Shown here: positions 48,216 through 58,983 of the stretch, piece by piece
Position numbering within the stretch: the stretch's first letter is position 1
Layout: the number at the start of each line of letters is the position of its first letter
Source of the DNA: Pisolithus tinctorius
Lineage: Eukaryota > Basidiomycota > Agaricomycetes > Boletales > Pisolithaceae
Direction: 5' to 3'
DNA length: 64,000 bases
Assembly: GCA_024663395.1 (NCBI GenBank)
Contig: JANFAH010000012.1
Location: forward strand, 1,586,936-1,650,935
Program-made: the position numbers and the translations under genes
Notes under the pieces: generated by a model
What the model was told of the DNA's origin: nothing
Databases searched by the model: none
The model's input: the letters and a program-made list of their open reading frames with translations, nothing else

Positions 48216-49803
48216 TTACAAAGATTCCAACAGCCAGGATGATGTTTGCCCCTTTCCCTGTGTCAGTTTGGTAGCCCCTTTGGACATGCAGATAGTATAG
48301 GTTTGGGGAGGCTGAGATGTGCCTTGTGTGTCCTTCCCACAGCCAGGATTCTTGCACTCATAGGAATAAGTCTGCCCTGAACAACCAGCTTCCCACTTCT
48401 GAATGCTATAACACTGAGGGCACTGGGCAGGCAATTGTTGTCCCCAAGGCCTGATGAACTTGTCAGTCCAGACAAATTTCTCCACCACTACCTTCTCCTG
48501 CCACAACATCAGGATGATGTTGGAGTGCCTACCCAACATACCACAGTCATTCAGGGCATACCTGACTGCACTTTGGACATGGAAGCCTTGAACAAGGGTG
48601 GAGTCAAGGACACTCATGAGGAAGGGAATGGTGGTGACTAGTTGAAGTCTCTCAGCATCAAAAAGCAACATGGACCTTGGCTTGAAACTGATATGGTGTC
48701 AGCCATAGCCACCAACATTGAAAGAAAACCTACTGTTGCACAGCTGCCTTCAGTCCTTGGAAGCTCTGCTCCTTCCTTACAGTAGAACCACATACAAAGA
48801 AGATGAGGTCTCCACCCTTGACAATGTTGGAGAGGGGTAACAGAAGGCCTTGCAGAAACTGCAACTGGTCAGATGGGAGTGACAGTCAAACAATGGTGAC
48901 TTACCTCAAAGACCTCTGTGGCTATTGGAACCTTATTCTCCATTCCAGAGAACAGATCCCCCCTGTCTTCATCAGTATGGGTAGTAAGGAAAATGACTAC
49001 CTTAGCAAAGGTAGTCAGACTTGAAGCTAGCTTTGATGCTGCAGTGTCATAGGCAGCTCTGGACTCCTCAGTGGCAAAGTTGAAGGACAGTTGTGAGAAG
49101 TGGTAGGTGTCTTGTCTGAAATATCCCTGCAACATGGTGTGAAGGATATGCACAGGGGCATGGCCAAGCTCTAGAGACTCAAGGTGGAGGTGGATAATGG
49201 CAGTAGAGTTACCAGCCACTTCAGAGGTGGTGGCATGCTCAAACCCCCCAATGACCACAAGAGGGTGTTTCAGGACTGGCTTGCCTGACAAGTAGAAGCC
49301 CTGTACTTGGAGTTAGAAGTGATTGGGGTGGCAATATGCACTTACAAAATAGGGCTGAGGACTTTCAAATCTTGTCATTTTCCAATGACAGGCAACACAC
49401 CTGAAGTTCATCCAGAGTTTGAGTCAATGGAATTAATTCATAAAAGGGAGGTTAACACACCTGAAGGTCACAGGAAGCTGGGTGACCTCTGCAAGGCAAT
49501 CCTCAGGTACTACAACACACTTGTTACACACTACCCTTCTGCATCCTGCCTGATCACAAGGCCACAATGTCCCTCCATCCCTGCACATCACACAGAACTG
49601 CATAGAATGTTAGAAAGATGGATGGAATATAACAAGAGACTTGCCAAGTTCCTCATCCTTCTCTTCTTGGCAACAGGGGCCTTCCTAGCATGGGCCTTGC
49701 TTGACTTGGCAGCATGTTTTTCCCTAGCTTTCAGACCAGCAAGAGATACCCTGGGAGCTCTACCCCCAGTGGTCTTCTTAGCTGTCTGCTTGGTCTTCAC
49801 CAT
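48216..49803 (-). CDS. Histone H3 tail-mimic zinc-finger protein (KDZ cargo)
   Basis: Protein whose first 17 residues after Met (VKTKQTAKKTTGGRAPR) copy the histone H3 tail (ARTKQTARKSTGGKAPR). Positions 4 and 9 are both lysine, and T3, Q5, T6, A7, T11, G12, G13, A15, P16 and R17 are kept. A basic stretch (KHAAKSSKAHARKAPVAKKR) follows. The next exons give a PHD-like finger (FCVMCRDGGTLWPCDQAGC, then VVCNKCVV) and CVACHW. After it come a globular part (YLSGKPVLKHPLVVIGGFEH; VVIFLTTHTDEDRGDLF; GGDLIFFVCGS) and a C-terminal zinc ribbon (CPQCYSIQKW, then YECKNPGCG). The frame ends at 48,216. Introns are short; the first seems to use a GC donor (gcaagt). I know similar H3-tail proteins from Agaricomycete genomes. 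A role in binding H3-tail readers or modifiers is inferred. Confidence 0.82.
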
Positions 49804-50079
49804 CTGAGTGTATTATGCCAACATTAGTGAGTGGCAGCAACATGACACAGAAGGGAACAGTAGCATACCTTATTATCTTTACAAGACACAGAAGGTGTAG
49901 GGGACAAGCAGTAAGATAACAATAAATGCATTTAGTTTAGTACATATATCATGCAGCAAGGATGGATATCTACATATTTATGGAAAAGACAAGCCAATGT
50001 ATGCAACTACACAACACTGGGCACTGGATAAGCAGACCAAAGAGGGTGATATGTAAGTATCATCTGGACACCATGAAGT
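49804..50079 (-). promoter_or_regulatory. 5' leader of the H3-mimic gene
   Basis: AT-rich segment between the start codon and the intron-like array. A donor-like AAGGTATGTTG lies near 50,092 on the minus strand. Confidence 0.35.
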
Positions 50080-51240
50080 AGAAGTCCAACAACATACCTT
50101 ATTGGATGAGACACAGCAAGGGAGATGCAGTGTGGCAGGAGGGAGATATGAATTGATAGCCTACTAGTGTGTTTTGTGAGTGGTACAGGGACACCAGGAA
50201 CTGGGACAACATACCTTTTGTAGGATGAGACACAGCAAGGGGGTGTTCTGTGAGTGGTAGAGGGATGCCACGACCTGGGACGACATACCTTTTTTTTTTT
50301 GATAAGGCACGGCGAGGGGGTGTTCTGTGAGTTGTAGAGGGACGCCGCGAAGCTGGGACAACACACCTTTTTTTTTGGATGAGCACAGCGAGGGGGTGGT
50401 CTGTGGGTGTTTTGTGAGTTGTAGAGGGACGCTGCGCGAGCTGGGACGACGTACCTTTTTTTTGGATGAGGCACGGCGAGGGGGTGTTCTGTGAGTTGTA
50501 GAGGGATGCCGCGAAGCTGGGACGACATACCTTTTTTTTTTTGGATGAGCACGGCGAGGGGTGTTCTGTGAGTGGTAGAGGGACGCTGCGACCTGGGACG
50601 ACTTACCTTTTGTTTTTTGATAAGGCACGGCGAGGGGGTGTTCTGTGGGTGTTTTGTGAGTGGTAGAGGGACGCCACGAGCTGGGACGACGTACCTTTTT
50701 TTGGATGAGGCACGGCGAGGAGGTGTTCTGTGAGTGGTAGAGGGACGCCGTGACCTGGGACGACTTACCTTTTTTTTGGATAAGGCACGGCGAGGGGGTG
50801 TTCTGTGAGTTGTAGAGGGATGCCGCGAAGCTGGGACGACATACCTTTTTTTTTGGATGAGCACGGCGAGGGGGTGTTCTGTGAGTGGTAGAGGGACGCC
50901 GCGACCTGGGACGACTTACCTTTTGTTTTTTTGATAAGGCACGGCGAGGGGGTGTTCTGTGAGTTGTAGAGGGATGCCGCAAAGTTGGGACGACATACCT
51001 TTTTTTTGGATAAGCACGGCAAGGGGGTGTTTTTGTGAGTGGTAGAGGGACGCCGGGAAGTAGGACGACATACCTGTTTTGTGGATGAGACAAGGCGAGA
51101 GGGTGTTCTGTGAGTGGTAGAGAGATGCCGCGCACTGGGATGACATACCTGTTTTTTGGATGAGACCCGGCAAGAGGAGGGGGGTGTTTTGTGAGTTGTA
51201 GAGGGACGCTGCGAGCTACTTACCTTCTTTTTGAATGAAT
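50080..51240 (-). repeat. Tandem array of intron-like 70-90-bp units
   Basis: About 13 units. On the minus strand each has an A-run, then GGTATGTCGTCCCAG or a version with GTACGT or GTAAGT, then GCGGC-like text and CCCTCTACAACTCACAG, then AACACCCCCTCGCCGTGC. Every unit therefore has a fungal 5' splice-site consensus and, about 45 bp later, a CACAG 3' site. The array lies upstream of the H3-mimic gene on its sense strand, so it may be a repeated 5' UTR intron. It is CG-rich, unlike the rest of the element. Confidence 0.75.
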
Positions 51241-52127
51241 GGGCTTTGTGAGTAGTATGGGACACTGAACAACGCGCAATAGACTGAGAAGAATGGCAGT
51301 GTCCTGGTGTGTGATGTGAGTGTTGAAGCCATGAGAGGTTCGACAACATACCTTTTTTGTTTTTTTTTGAAGGAGACACGGCACGACGTACCTATTTTGT
51401 GTTTAGAGAGGGAGAGGTGCGAGAGATCCAGAGGACGACGACGTACCAAAAATTTCGCTGAGACGCAGCAGGGCCAGAGAGTGGGATAACGCAACGACGG
51501 TCGGTGAGGGAGACACTGTGTGGCAAGAGGAGAGGAGCAAAAGACCGTGTCAATCTGGATACTCGGATGCACAGATCTCGATTTTGGACAGGTCACGTAG
51601 TGAGACCTATGATAATCTTGGACACAACCTTAATTGTGACATGAACAACGTCACGGCTGTCATGATTATCACACGTGTCTACCCGTACTTCGGATGCGTC
51701 TCTGGAACATTACGTAGGACTATATACGGAGTGGTCCATCGCCGCTAGGCCGATTTCCGGTTTCAATAAGTGACTACATGTATTAAATGATCTGGTAGTG
51801 CTACTACAATACATTTTCTGTGAAATCCCAAGGGTAAGCCACCACTACCGCTCAGACCAACGGCACGAGGGAGTGCTTGCTCGGCTCGACAATGCAATTA
51901 CGAGAATGTCAAGCGAACATTTAGTATTTAGTATATAGAAGCCGAATCCGGTGACAGTGGAGTCACGTGACATCGCTATTCACGATGTATAGTACGACAC
52001 GCGGTACTGACTCAGAGGAAGTTGCCAGCACTCACGGCAACTGAACACGCACTGAGGCCGAGAACGTGACATTGACAGCGACCTCACTAGTTGGACTGTG
52101 GCCAAACAACGGTACATAAGACTCAAG
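51241..52127. promoter_or_regulatory. CG-rich divergent control region
   Basis: Lies between the minus-strand leader and the plus-strand TATA box. More splice-donor-like sites (acatacc, cgtacc on the plus strand) continue to about 51,447. CG dinucleotides are common here but rare in the flanking genes. No coding exon is supported. Confidence 0.4.
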
Positions 52128-52135
52128 TATATAAA
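52128..52135 (+). promoter_or_regulatory. TATA box of the TET/JBP-KDZ side
   Basis: TATATAAA, followed by a strongly pyrimidine-rich stretch (52,190-52,290) and a consensus splice donor (AAG then gtaagt at 52,315). This looks like a promoter plus a noncoding first exon. Confidence 0.55.
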
Positions 52136-52314
52136 TCCCCCCCAGTCAGTGGCATATTTTTTCCCTTACTGCGTTTCTCTGCGATGTGATGCTTCCCCTC
52201 CGTCGTCCTCCCTCTCCCTCCATCTCCATCCTCCCTTTCCCCCTCTCTCTTTCCCGTTTCTGTGCTACGTCATCTTCGTTTTTATCTCAGCCCATCGTCT
52301 CGGCTGTCATAAGG

Positions 52315-53664
52315 TAAGTGGCACCTCTGATCCCAGAATTTTCACATTACTTGATTACCGTTACTTTGCAGCATCCTTGGCGCCTCACTATTGACTGTAG
52401 TCTGCAGCTACAGGATGTAGGGAGGGGCTACCCTTGACCTTAGATTGTGCTTGGCCAGCGCAATTTTTGGTTGTTGGGTAATATGTTGGGTCTGGGGGAA
52501 TAGTCTGTGCCTACATTGTAGGCCAGCTCATGGATCTGGGGGCTAGTCTGTACCTACATTGTAGGTCAGCTTATGACATTTTATTTGGTCTGTACCCACC
52601 TGTGTGGGTCAGCCTATGACGTTTTTTTTGTGTGGTATGTGTTGGTATATATTGGTAGTAGCTAGTTGGTCAGGCTTTGGTGTAGTGAGTATTCACTTCT
52701 GTATAATCTATGTTGTACTGACATAAACTTTCTAGAGCTGTTTATCTTTGACTCCTGGTGAATAAAGAGTGCACCTCAGGTATGTGAACTTTGCAAAGTT
52801 CTGTTGATGCTAATGTGTTTTTAGGATCTTTGTTATCAGCTTTTGTGCGCTTTTTTGGGAACTTGGTTGAATTGAGGACGGTTTTATTGGCCCAACTGTA
52901 CTTCTGGAGGAGGGCCCCCTCTGGAATGCAGGCAAGCCTTGGTTTCTTATGAAACCATTATACCTTTGTAGTTGAAATTGTAACTGTAGTTGAATTTATG
53001 TATGACCTTGTAAATGTCACTGCTTTGATTGGATTTGAATGCTGTGTGGGAATCTATGCTTCTTTTTTTGAATGAAGCATGTGCTAACCCTAACCCTAGC
53101 ATAAGACTTGGTGTATTTCTTCATGCAAGTCTGCTTCTAACCCTAACCTTAGCAAATGACTTGGTGTATTGTTTCATGTCAGTCTGCCTGGCTGGTGGAT
53201 GGTGCTAGATTAGCACTGGTGTTCCATGGCTGATCTTCTTAAGCAAGGTTTCCCTTTGATGCTCAAGAGCTTGCCAATGGCATTACTAGCAACCCAACAT
53301 CTTCCCTTCAAATGCTGTCTGGATGTGTTCCTAGCTGTTGGATGTTGCTAGATTGCTAGATTAGTATTGGTGTTCCATGGTTTCCCATGATGCTCAAGAG
53401 ATTGCTGGACTGGATTGACTTGGAGTTCAACTGCTGCTGAGTTTGATTGCACCATTCCAGGCCCCTGCTTACATGACTAGATGTTTCAAGAAACATGGTG
53501 TATCTAGTAGACTAAGTTGGGTTTCTGGATTCTGGATCTTCCCCCAAGTCAAGCAAGGTCCCTTGTGGAGAATAACTTCCTACTTATGTACTGAGTGATT
53601 TTTAACTATTTTTCTTGCGGTTGAAAAATTTTCCTTTGACTTTTCCAACACCCCCCACATCATC
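52315..53664. other. Leader/intron region before the TET/JBP gene
   Basis: CG-poor, with repeated phrases such as GGTCTGTACC and GGGTCAGC near 52,490-52,620, and a degenerate direct repeat of about 60 bp at 53,085-53,190. Two short CCCTAA pairs are present. No protein-like frame. Probably intronic or 5' UTR of the dioxygenase transcript. Confidence 0.4.
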
Positions 53665-55010
53665 ATGGATGATTCCCTGCATACAATGGTGGTTGGAATG
53701 CTGAAGGCTGCCTTTGGAACAGTCCCTATGATCTCTTCCAGCTCTATTTTCTCAAATCACCAGCTCAGGAAGCCAAGGTAAGCCATAAGCAGTGATGCTA
53801 CACTTGCTATGTATTTAGTTGGATAATAGACTTCGATCCTTGGCTGAGTTAACCCAAGTCAGGGCAACATTGCAAGGGGAATCTGGTCTAACTTCAGATG
53901 CTATTACATCTTTGGAAGTTAGGCTGGCATCCGCAGTCATTACACATGCCATCCTCAATCCCTGTAGGTGATTTCCACAACAATTCCAAGTGATCCAAGT
54001 CTGACCCTTAATAGATGTGTTGCATTGGGATGCAGACAGGTTTTCTGAACCATTGGTGCATGCCAAGGACAGGACCATCCATTTTGAAAACCCAAAAATT
54101 GGGTATATCAATGCTCCTGCCACAGTTCTGGATGTGCATGGCAGGGTGATAGTATGGTATCTGCCTGGTATTGTCCCAGATGCACGGATAGTGAGTGTTT
54201 TCATTCTCTGACAACCCTTCACTACAGCTTTTATATCATAGGAACTTCTCAATTCCCTTCTCCTTTCCATAAAAGACAATCTTCAGACTGAGCCCAAGAA
54301 CAAGCCAAAAGACAAAAGCAAGCTTAACAAACGATATGGCCATAAGCATCAGCCTGTTGACCAAGTCATGTATGGACATGGCAGGATTTCCATGTCTCCT
54401 GCCACATTCCAACAGGCTCATGAGGTTTGTCCAGGTGCTGTGATTTCCATGGTAGGGGCTGACAAATTTAAAGAGGTTGGTTGATACACTCTATCAAAGC
54501 ACATCCCTCAAACAGAAAGCCAATAGGGAATGGCTGCTCAAGATTTCTTATGTGGAACACTTCTGGAGCAATATAGCAAAGGTCTCATTGCCAGATATGG
54601 CCAGGGCTGGTGATCAAGCAATGTTGGCCAAGGCTGGCAGGGTGGAGAATGAGATATCCCTGGATTGGCCATCGGTCTATACCAACATTGATATTATTGT
54701 CAATCAGGAAACTCCCTCTCACCGAGATGTCACATCCACCCCAACCCTTCTGGATTCATTAGTGAGCCTGGGTTCTCACAATGCTAAATTCCTTATTCCA
54801 GATCTGGGGGCCGAACTGGCTTATTCCCCAGGCACCATGATTTTCCTATCAGGAAAAATCCTTCAACATTCTGTGCCAAAGTGGGAGAAGGGAGAAAGAA
54901 TTGCATTGGTGCATTATATGAAGGACAAAGTACATGACCGACTCAAGGTCACAAGACCAGCATGGACTACCCAAAAGGACATTCTTGGGTTGGCTGTCAG
55001 ATACACTTAA
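53665..55010 (+). CDS. TET/JBP-family 2-oxoglutarate/Fe(II) dioxygenase (KDZ cargo)
   Basis: Predicted to oxidise 5-methylcytosine (or thymine) in DNA, as family members do. Exons: up to about 53,778 (GGWNAEGCLWNSPYDLFQLY), 53,820 to about 53,964 (LAELTQVRATL; ASAVITHAILNP), 54,015-54,189 (RFSEPLVHAKDRTIHFENPK; GRVIVWYLPGIVPDARI), 54,241-54,475, and 54,520-55,010. The last exon has the core: NQETPSHRDVTSTP with the HxD iron motif, LLDSLVSLGSH, LAYSPGTMIFLSG, the distal iron histidine in ILQHSVPKW, and the 2-oxoglutarate arginine in GERIALVHYM. These residues are all present. Oddity: the ATG at 53,665 is one base out of frame with the first conserved block, at a CCC run (53,675-53,677), so the start may be wrong or altered. 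Confidence 0.85.
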
Positions 55011-55154
55011 AACACATTTTAGTGGCAATTTTTGGGTACAAATATTTTAAATACATTTGATAACCTTGTTCTGGACTTGTGTGGTGTTGTTTTGGGGATG
55101 AAAAATTTTCAATACAGCTGAAAACCTTGCTTTTGACTCTTCCTGTGCTCAATC

Positions 55155-58100
55155 ATGTGTCGTCGTAGAACCAAAGTCCTTGGCAAAAGCTCTGCAGGAG
55201 GTTTGTATAAATTTGAAGTCACTAAAACCCGGAGAGGAAAGGACACCTACAAGGAGGTGGATGCTAGACACCTCTACCTCCCATCTCAGAGTCAACCTTC
55301 AACTCCAAGGACCCCCAGGACAATAGGCTCCCAAAATGTTGTCCCAGACTCCTTTGACATGCCTACCTTGGACTGGAATGATGAGGAAGATACCCCAAAT
55401 ACTAGGAGGGTTACCAAGGTGGGAAGTTTTGCCTGATACTGCATTGGCTAAATTATCCCCTAGAGTCAAAATGATTTCATCAGAGAATGGCTGCCTTGGA
55501 GAGCAGAATATCTCAAAGTCATTCTCAGGGAGAGCAGCTGGCTAAGGGGGGATATGTGAGCAGTGCTGTCAGGCAGAAGGAAGTATCAGATGCATGTCCT
55601 GCATTGGTGTGCATGCCTGGTGTGGTCCTTGTGCTGTGAAAGTGCATCAAAATCTTCCATTCCACAAGGTACAAAGATGGAATGCTACTCATTACCAGGC
55701 TACCTCTTTGATGGCACTTGGGTTCCTTTGGCACATTGGCCATGGGGGTCCCTTGCCCTCAAAACAGACAGAATCAGGATCCAGACTCAGAGGAGTTGGG
55801 CTATACTTCTGGGGAAGGGCCTCCCAATTACAGGTCAATGGCAGTCATATCCTGTAGCCTCCATGTTAACCTCTGGTAGCAGGAGATCCTTCAGATCAAA
55901 AATGACCATAGTGCACACAGAAGGAATTTTCACTCATGAGATTTCTTGGTGCAATTGCCCTGGGTCAGATCCAATGGACTGGCACCTTGATTTACTCAGG
56001 GAAAGACTCTTTCCAGCCAGTATAACAAAGCCCAAGACTGCTTTCACCTTTGATGTTCTTAATCACTTTCTCATTGATGCCCTGGAATGCAAGACTTCAG
56101 CTATGAGTTTCTATCAGAAGCTGAAGAGGTTCACCAACAATGCATTTCCTGACTGTATACCAGTTGAGTGCCATGCACTATTTGCTCTTAGGGGGTTCTA
56201 TTAATGCATTCATTTCCAATTAGGACAGGTACCGAGAGCTGATGAGGGTTTCCAGACTGTGGAGGGATTTGAAACATAGGAAATGGTTTGGCTTTGGTCA
56301 TGATAAAGAACAAGATCCTAGACAAGGAGAACTTGCACTCTTTTGTCCTGCCTGCCCACAACCAGGTATTAATTTACCTCCAGATTGGAAAACCTGATAT
56401 GACAGGTATGGAGTGATAATCTGTAGGGTTTTGATTTCTAACTCCCCTCCCCCCTTAGTGATACCATAATGAGGCAATATGTCATGGATGGCAACTTCAC
56501 TGCTCAGCATATGAAAATGAACAAGCCTGAGTTGGATGTGTCATTATCAGATGGAACTGGTTACATGGTTGCTGAAAAGCCCTACCAGGCCCATCTTGAG
56601 CAGTCTTTGGATAACAAGGAGGTGAGTTGTCCCAAGGTCATGGAGTTTAAATGACCCACTGTACTGGTAGAGATCCACCTGCAGCAATCACAGGGCAATC
56701 AATGCTGCTAATATTAACAAGTCCAATCTCCGGTCCACTGGGATTGGTGCCACAGCCTGTGCTCGGCATGGTTGCTTTGTTCCCCATTCTGTGGTGGACT
56801 TTCAGAAAGGGGAAAAGTGAGTGGACCTGATGGATGTACTGGAAGCCTTTGGAACTCATTTTGTGCTAGGTACATGAACACAGATTACTCCATCTGCAGT
56901 GCTCTTGATTATCATTCAGAAAGCATCACAAAGGCCCTTGTCATTTATGATGTTGGGTGCCAGTGGAGTATTAACTTCCAGAGTCGGGTAAAATCCAGCT
57001 GCTCTCCCATCTCCCTCCCTCCCTGGAAATCATTCCTGCTGTGGGGAAGTTTCATCTTGCTGCCCACAAACTCTCTTGCTTTCCAAGATATAGCCTCAAC
57101 TTTATCAAGGGTGCTGGTCATCTGGATGGTGAAATTTTGGAGACATTGTGGGCTCCATTCAATAAGATCTCTCCCACTGCAAGGTCTATGACTCAGGCCC
57201 ACAGACAAGAAGTGTATGATGACCATATGAGAGATTCTAACTGGAAAAAAATTGTCAACATGGGTGAGAGACCTTTTCTTCAAAGAGAAGTTAATTTACC
57301 CTGTACATCTCAGTTCCTGCACTGTTGAAAAAATACAAGACCTCACACAAGTGCCTAGAAGAAATGAATCAGGCATATGAGCAGTTGACAGCTGTTCTAG
57401 ACCCTGGCCAACTTGCCCAATGGGAGTCGGATGTTCTTGAGGCAGAAGCAAATCGAGGTGATTCCCTAGACATTTATTTGTTGAAAGGGGAAAAAGGTCA
57501 GTATGTTCCTAAGAAACCCTGGGCATGTCTGATGGCCTGTAGCCCCTACCATGGGTGAAGTGCAGTTAAAGCTCATGAAAAATCCACCTGTGTCCCCAGG
57601 GAGCCATGGTTCTGTGGCTTGGCTTGTGGAAGGAATTAGCATAGAGGATGCACAGTATGGTCTGTGGTTTCCAGAAGCAATAGGTTGCTAACCAGACCTG
57701 CAGGGACCAGCTAAGATCTGAGCTTAGACAGAGCCACATGTCTACCAGACAAGAAATCAAAGTCTCAGAGAAAAGAAAAAGACTTTCTGCCAGGATTGAC
57801 AAATTCCATGGCACCAGCCAGGCATTTCTCAAAGGTTTGGAGGTGGATGATGTCTTCATACCCCAGGATGATCCAGCATTCCTTGGGCAAGGTGAAGAAA
57901 TTGATGACAATGGAGAGTACTGGGAAGATGATGAGGATTGGGAGGCTACAGAAGAAGGAGAGGAGCTACCTGCTGAGCTCATGAGTATATGGATGCCCTC
58001 ATCCATTGGAGCAACCAAACTGATGGAGCTTGGCCTTCATGACCTCCTCAAAGAAGAAATGGAACTCAGGATTGGGCAAGCTAATGATTGTCTAGACCAG

Positions 58101-58750
58101 CTCCGAACCAACCTTGGACACAAGGCAATGTTATACAGACAGAACTTCCGCAGTGCACAATCAACTAGGGAAGGTACAAGAACCAAGCAGGACATCCAAA
58201 AAGTGGTGGCTCGGATAAACAAGCAGGTCAGAAGTTATCAGAGGGCAAGGCAGGCCATTCTCCAGTTGGAACCCAATCAAGAGATTGGACAAAGATATCA
58301 GGCTATTCAGCCCCAGGACCTGGCAGTGAGTAAGGATGTTACAGAGGAGAACCGGTTTGGGCAGGGAACCAGCAAAATGGCATGGTTTTGGATGATGGAT
58401 GGTGAACAGGGTCAACTGAATGCTGAGAAGGGGGGTTTAATGGAGGAGTGTAAGTGTTAATACTACTCAAAAAAATCTCACCAATAAATTGTGGGGCAGT
58501 TTACAGGATCAACTGGCTCAAAGCAAGGGCAAGAAGGGACAGGTGGAAAGAAGAATTGTCATTGGTGAGGCATGAGATGGTTTGGGCCATCTTATGGTTT
58601 GAGTTCCAGAAGGACATATGGGAGAAAAGGGCTCTACAATTGTTGGAACCAGGGAAAAAGGCTTATGCTCATAAGCAGATAGTGTTGTGGACTGACTTTT
58701 CCAAAAAGGCCCAATTGATGTTCCAAGGTAAACAAATGGATTGTATTTAG
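55155..58750 (+). CDS. KDZ-type DDE transposase with CxC zinc cluster, apparent frameshift
   Basis: Transposase expected to mobilise the element. Exon 1 (55,155-55,418) starts MCRRRTKVLGKSSAGG. The cysteine cluster follows: CEQCCQAEGSIRCMSCIGVH, WCGPCAVKVHQNLPFHKVQR, and later ISWCNCPGSDPMDWHLDLLR. The catalytic acids are D in YVMDGNFTAQHMK, D in VIYDVGCQWSINF and E in DGEILETLWAPFN. Before the last is GKFHLAAHKLSCF and after it ARSMTQAHRQEVYDDHMRD. Long helical C-terminal exons run to 58,750. Oddity: passing from WLRG into CEQCC needs one G fewer in the six-G run at 55,546-55,551, so the gene is either broken or misread there. Exon limits between 55,700 and 57,600 are approximate. Almost no CG dinucleotides. 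Confidence 0.85.
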
Positions 58751-58983
58751 AACATGGGTATATGTGTATAGTTTTCCGATTACCCTTGCTTTGCACTTGG
58801 TATCTGAATCAAAGTGAATAGCAAATACATCAAAACAATCATACCATAATGGTACCTTTCCTAAAAGAGTGATGGCCGAAAACTTCAACCTCCTGCCTAA
58901 ATTGGGAAAGGCTGAAAAATTTTCACCTTGCTTCCAACCTCCATCATCTGTGCTGCTAATTATCCCCCTGATTTTATTCTCTC

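Noticed and set aside
50007..51379. Several long minus-strand frames rich in basic residues, prolines and serines
   Set aside because: They overlap each other in different frames and follow the intron-like tandem array. No domain is recognisable.
53085..53160. Telomere-like CTAACCCTAACCCTAG and CTAACCCTAACC
   Set aside because: Only two units each and part of a degenerate local duplication. Not evidence of a chromosome end.
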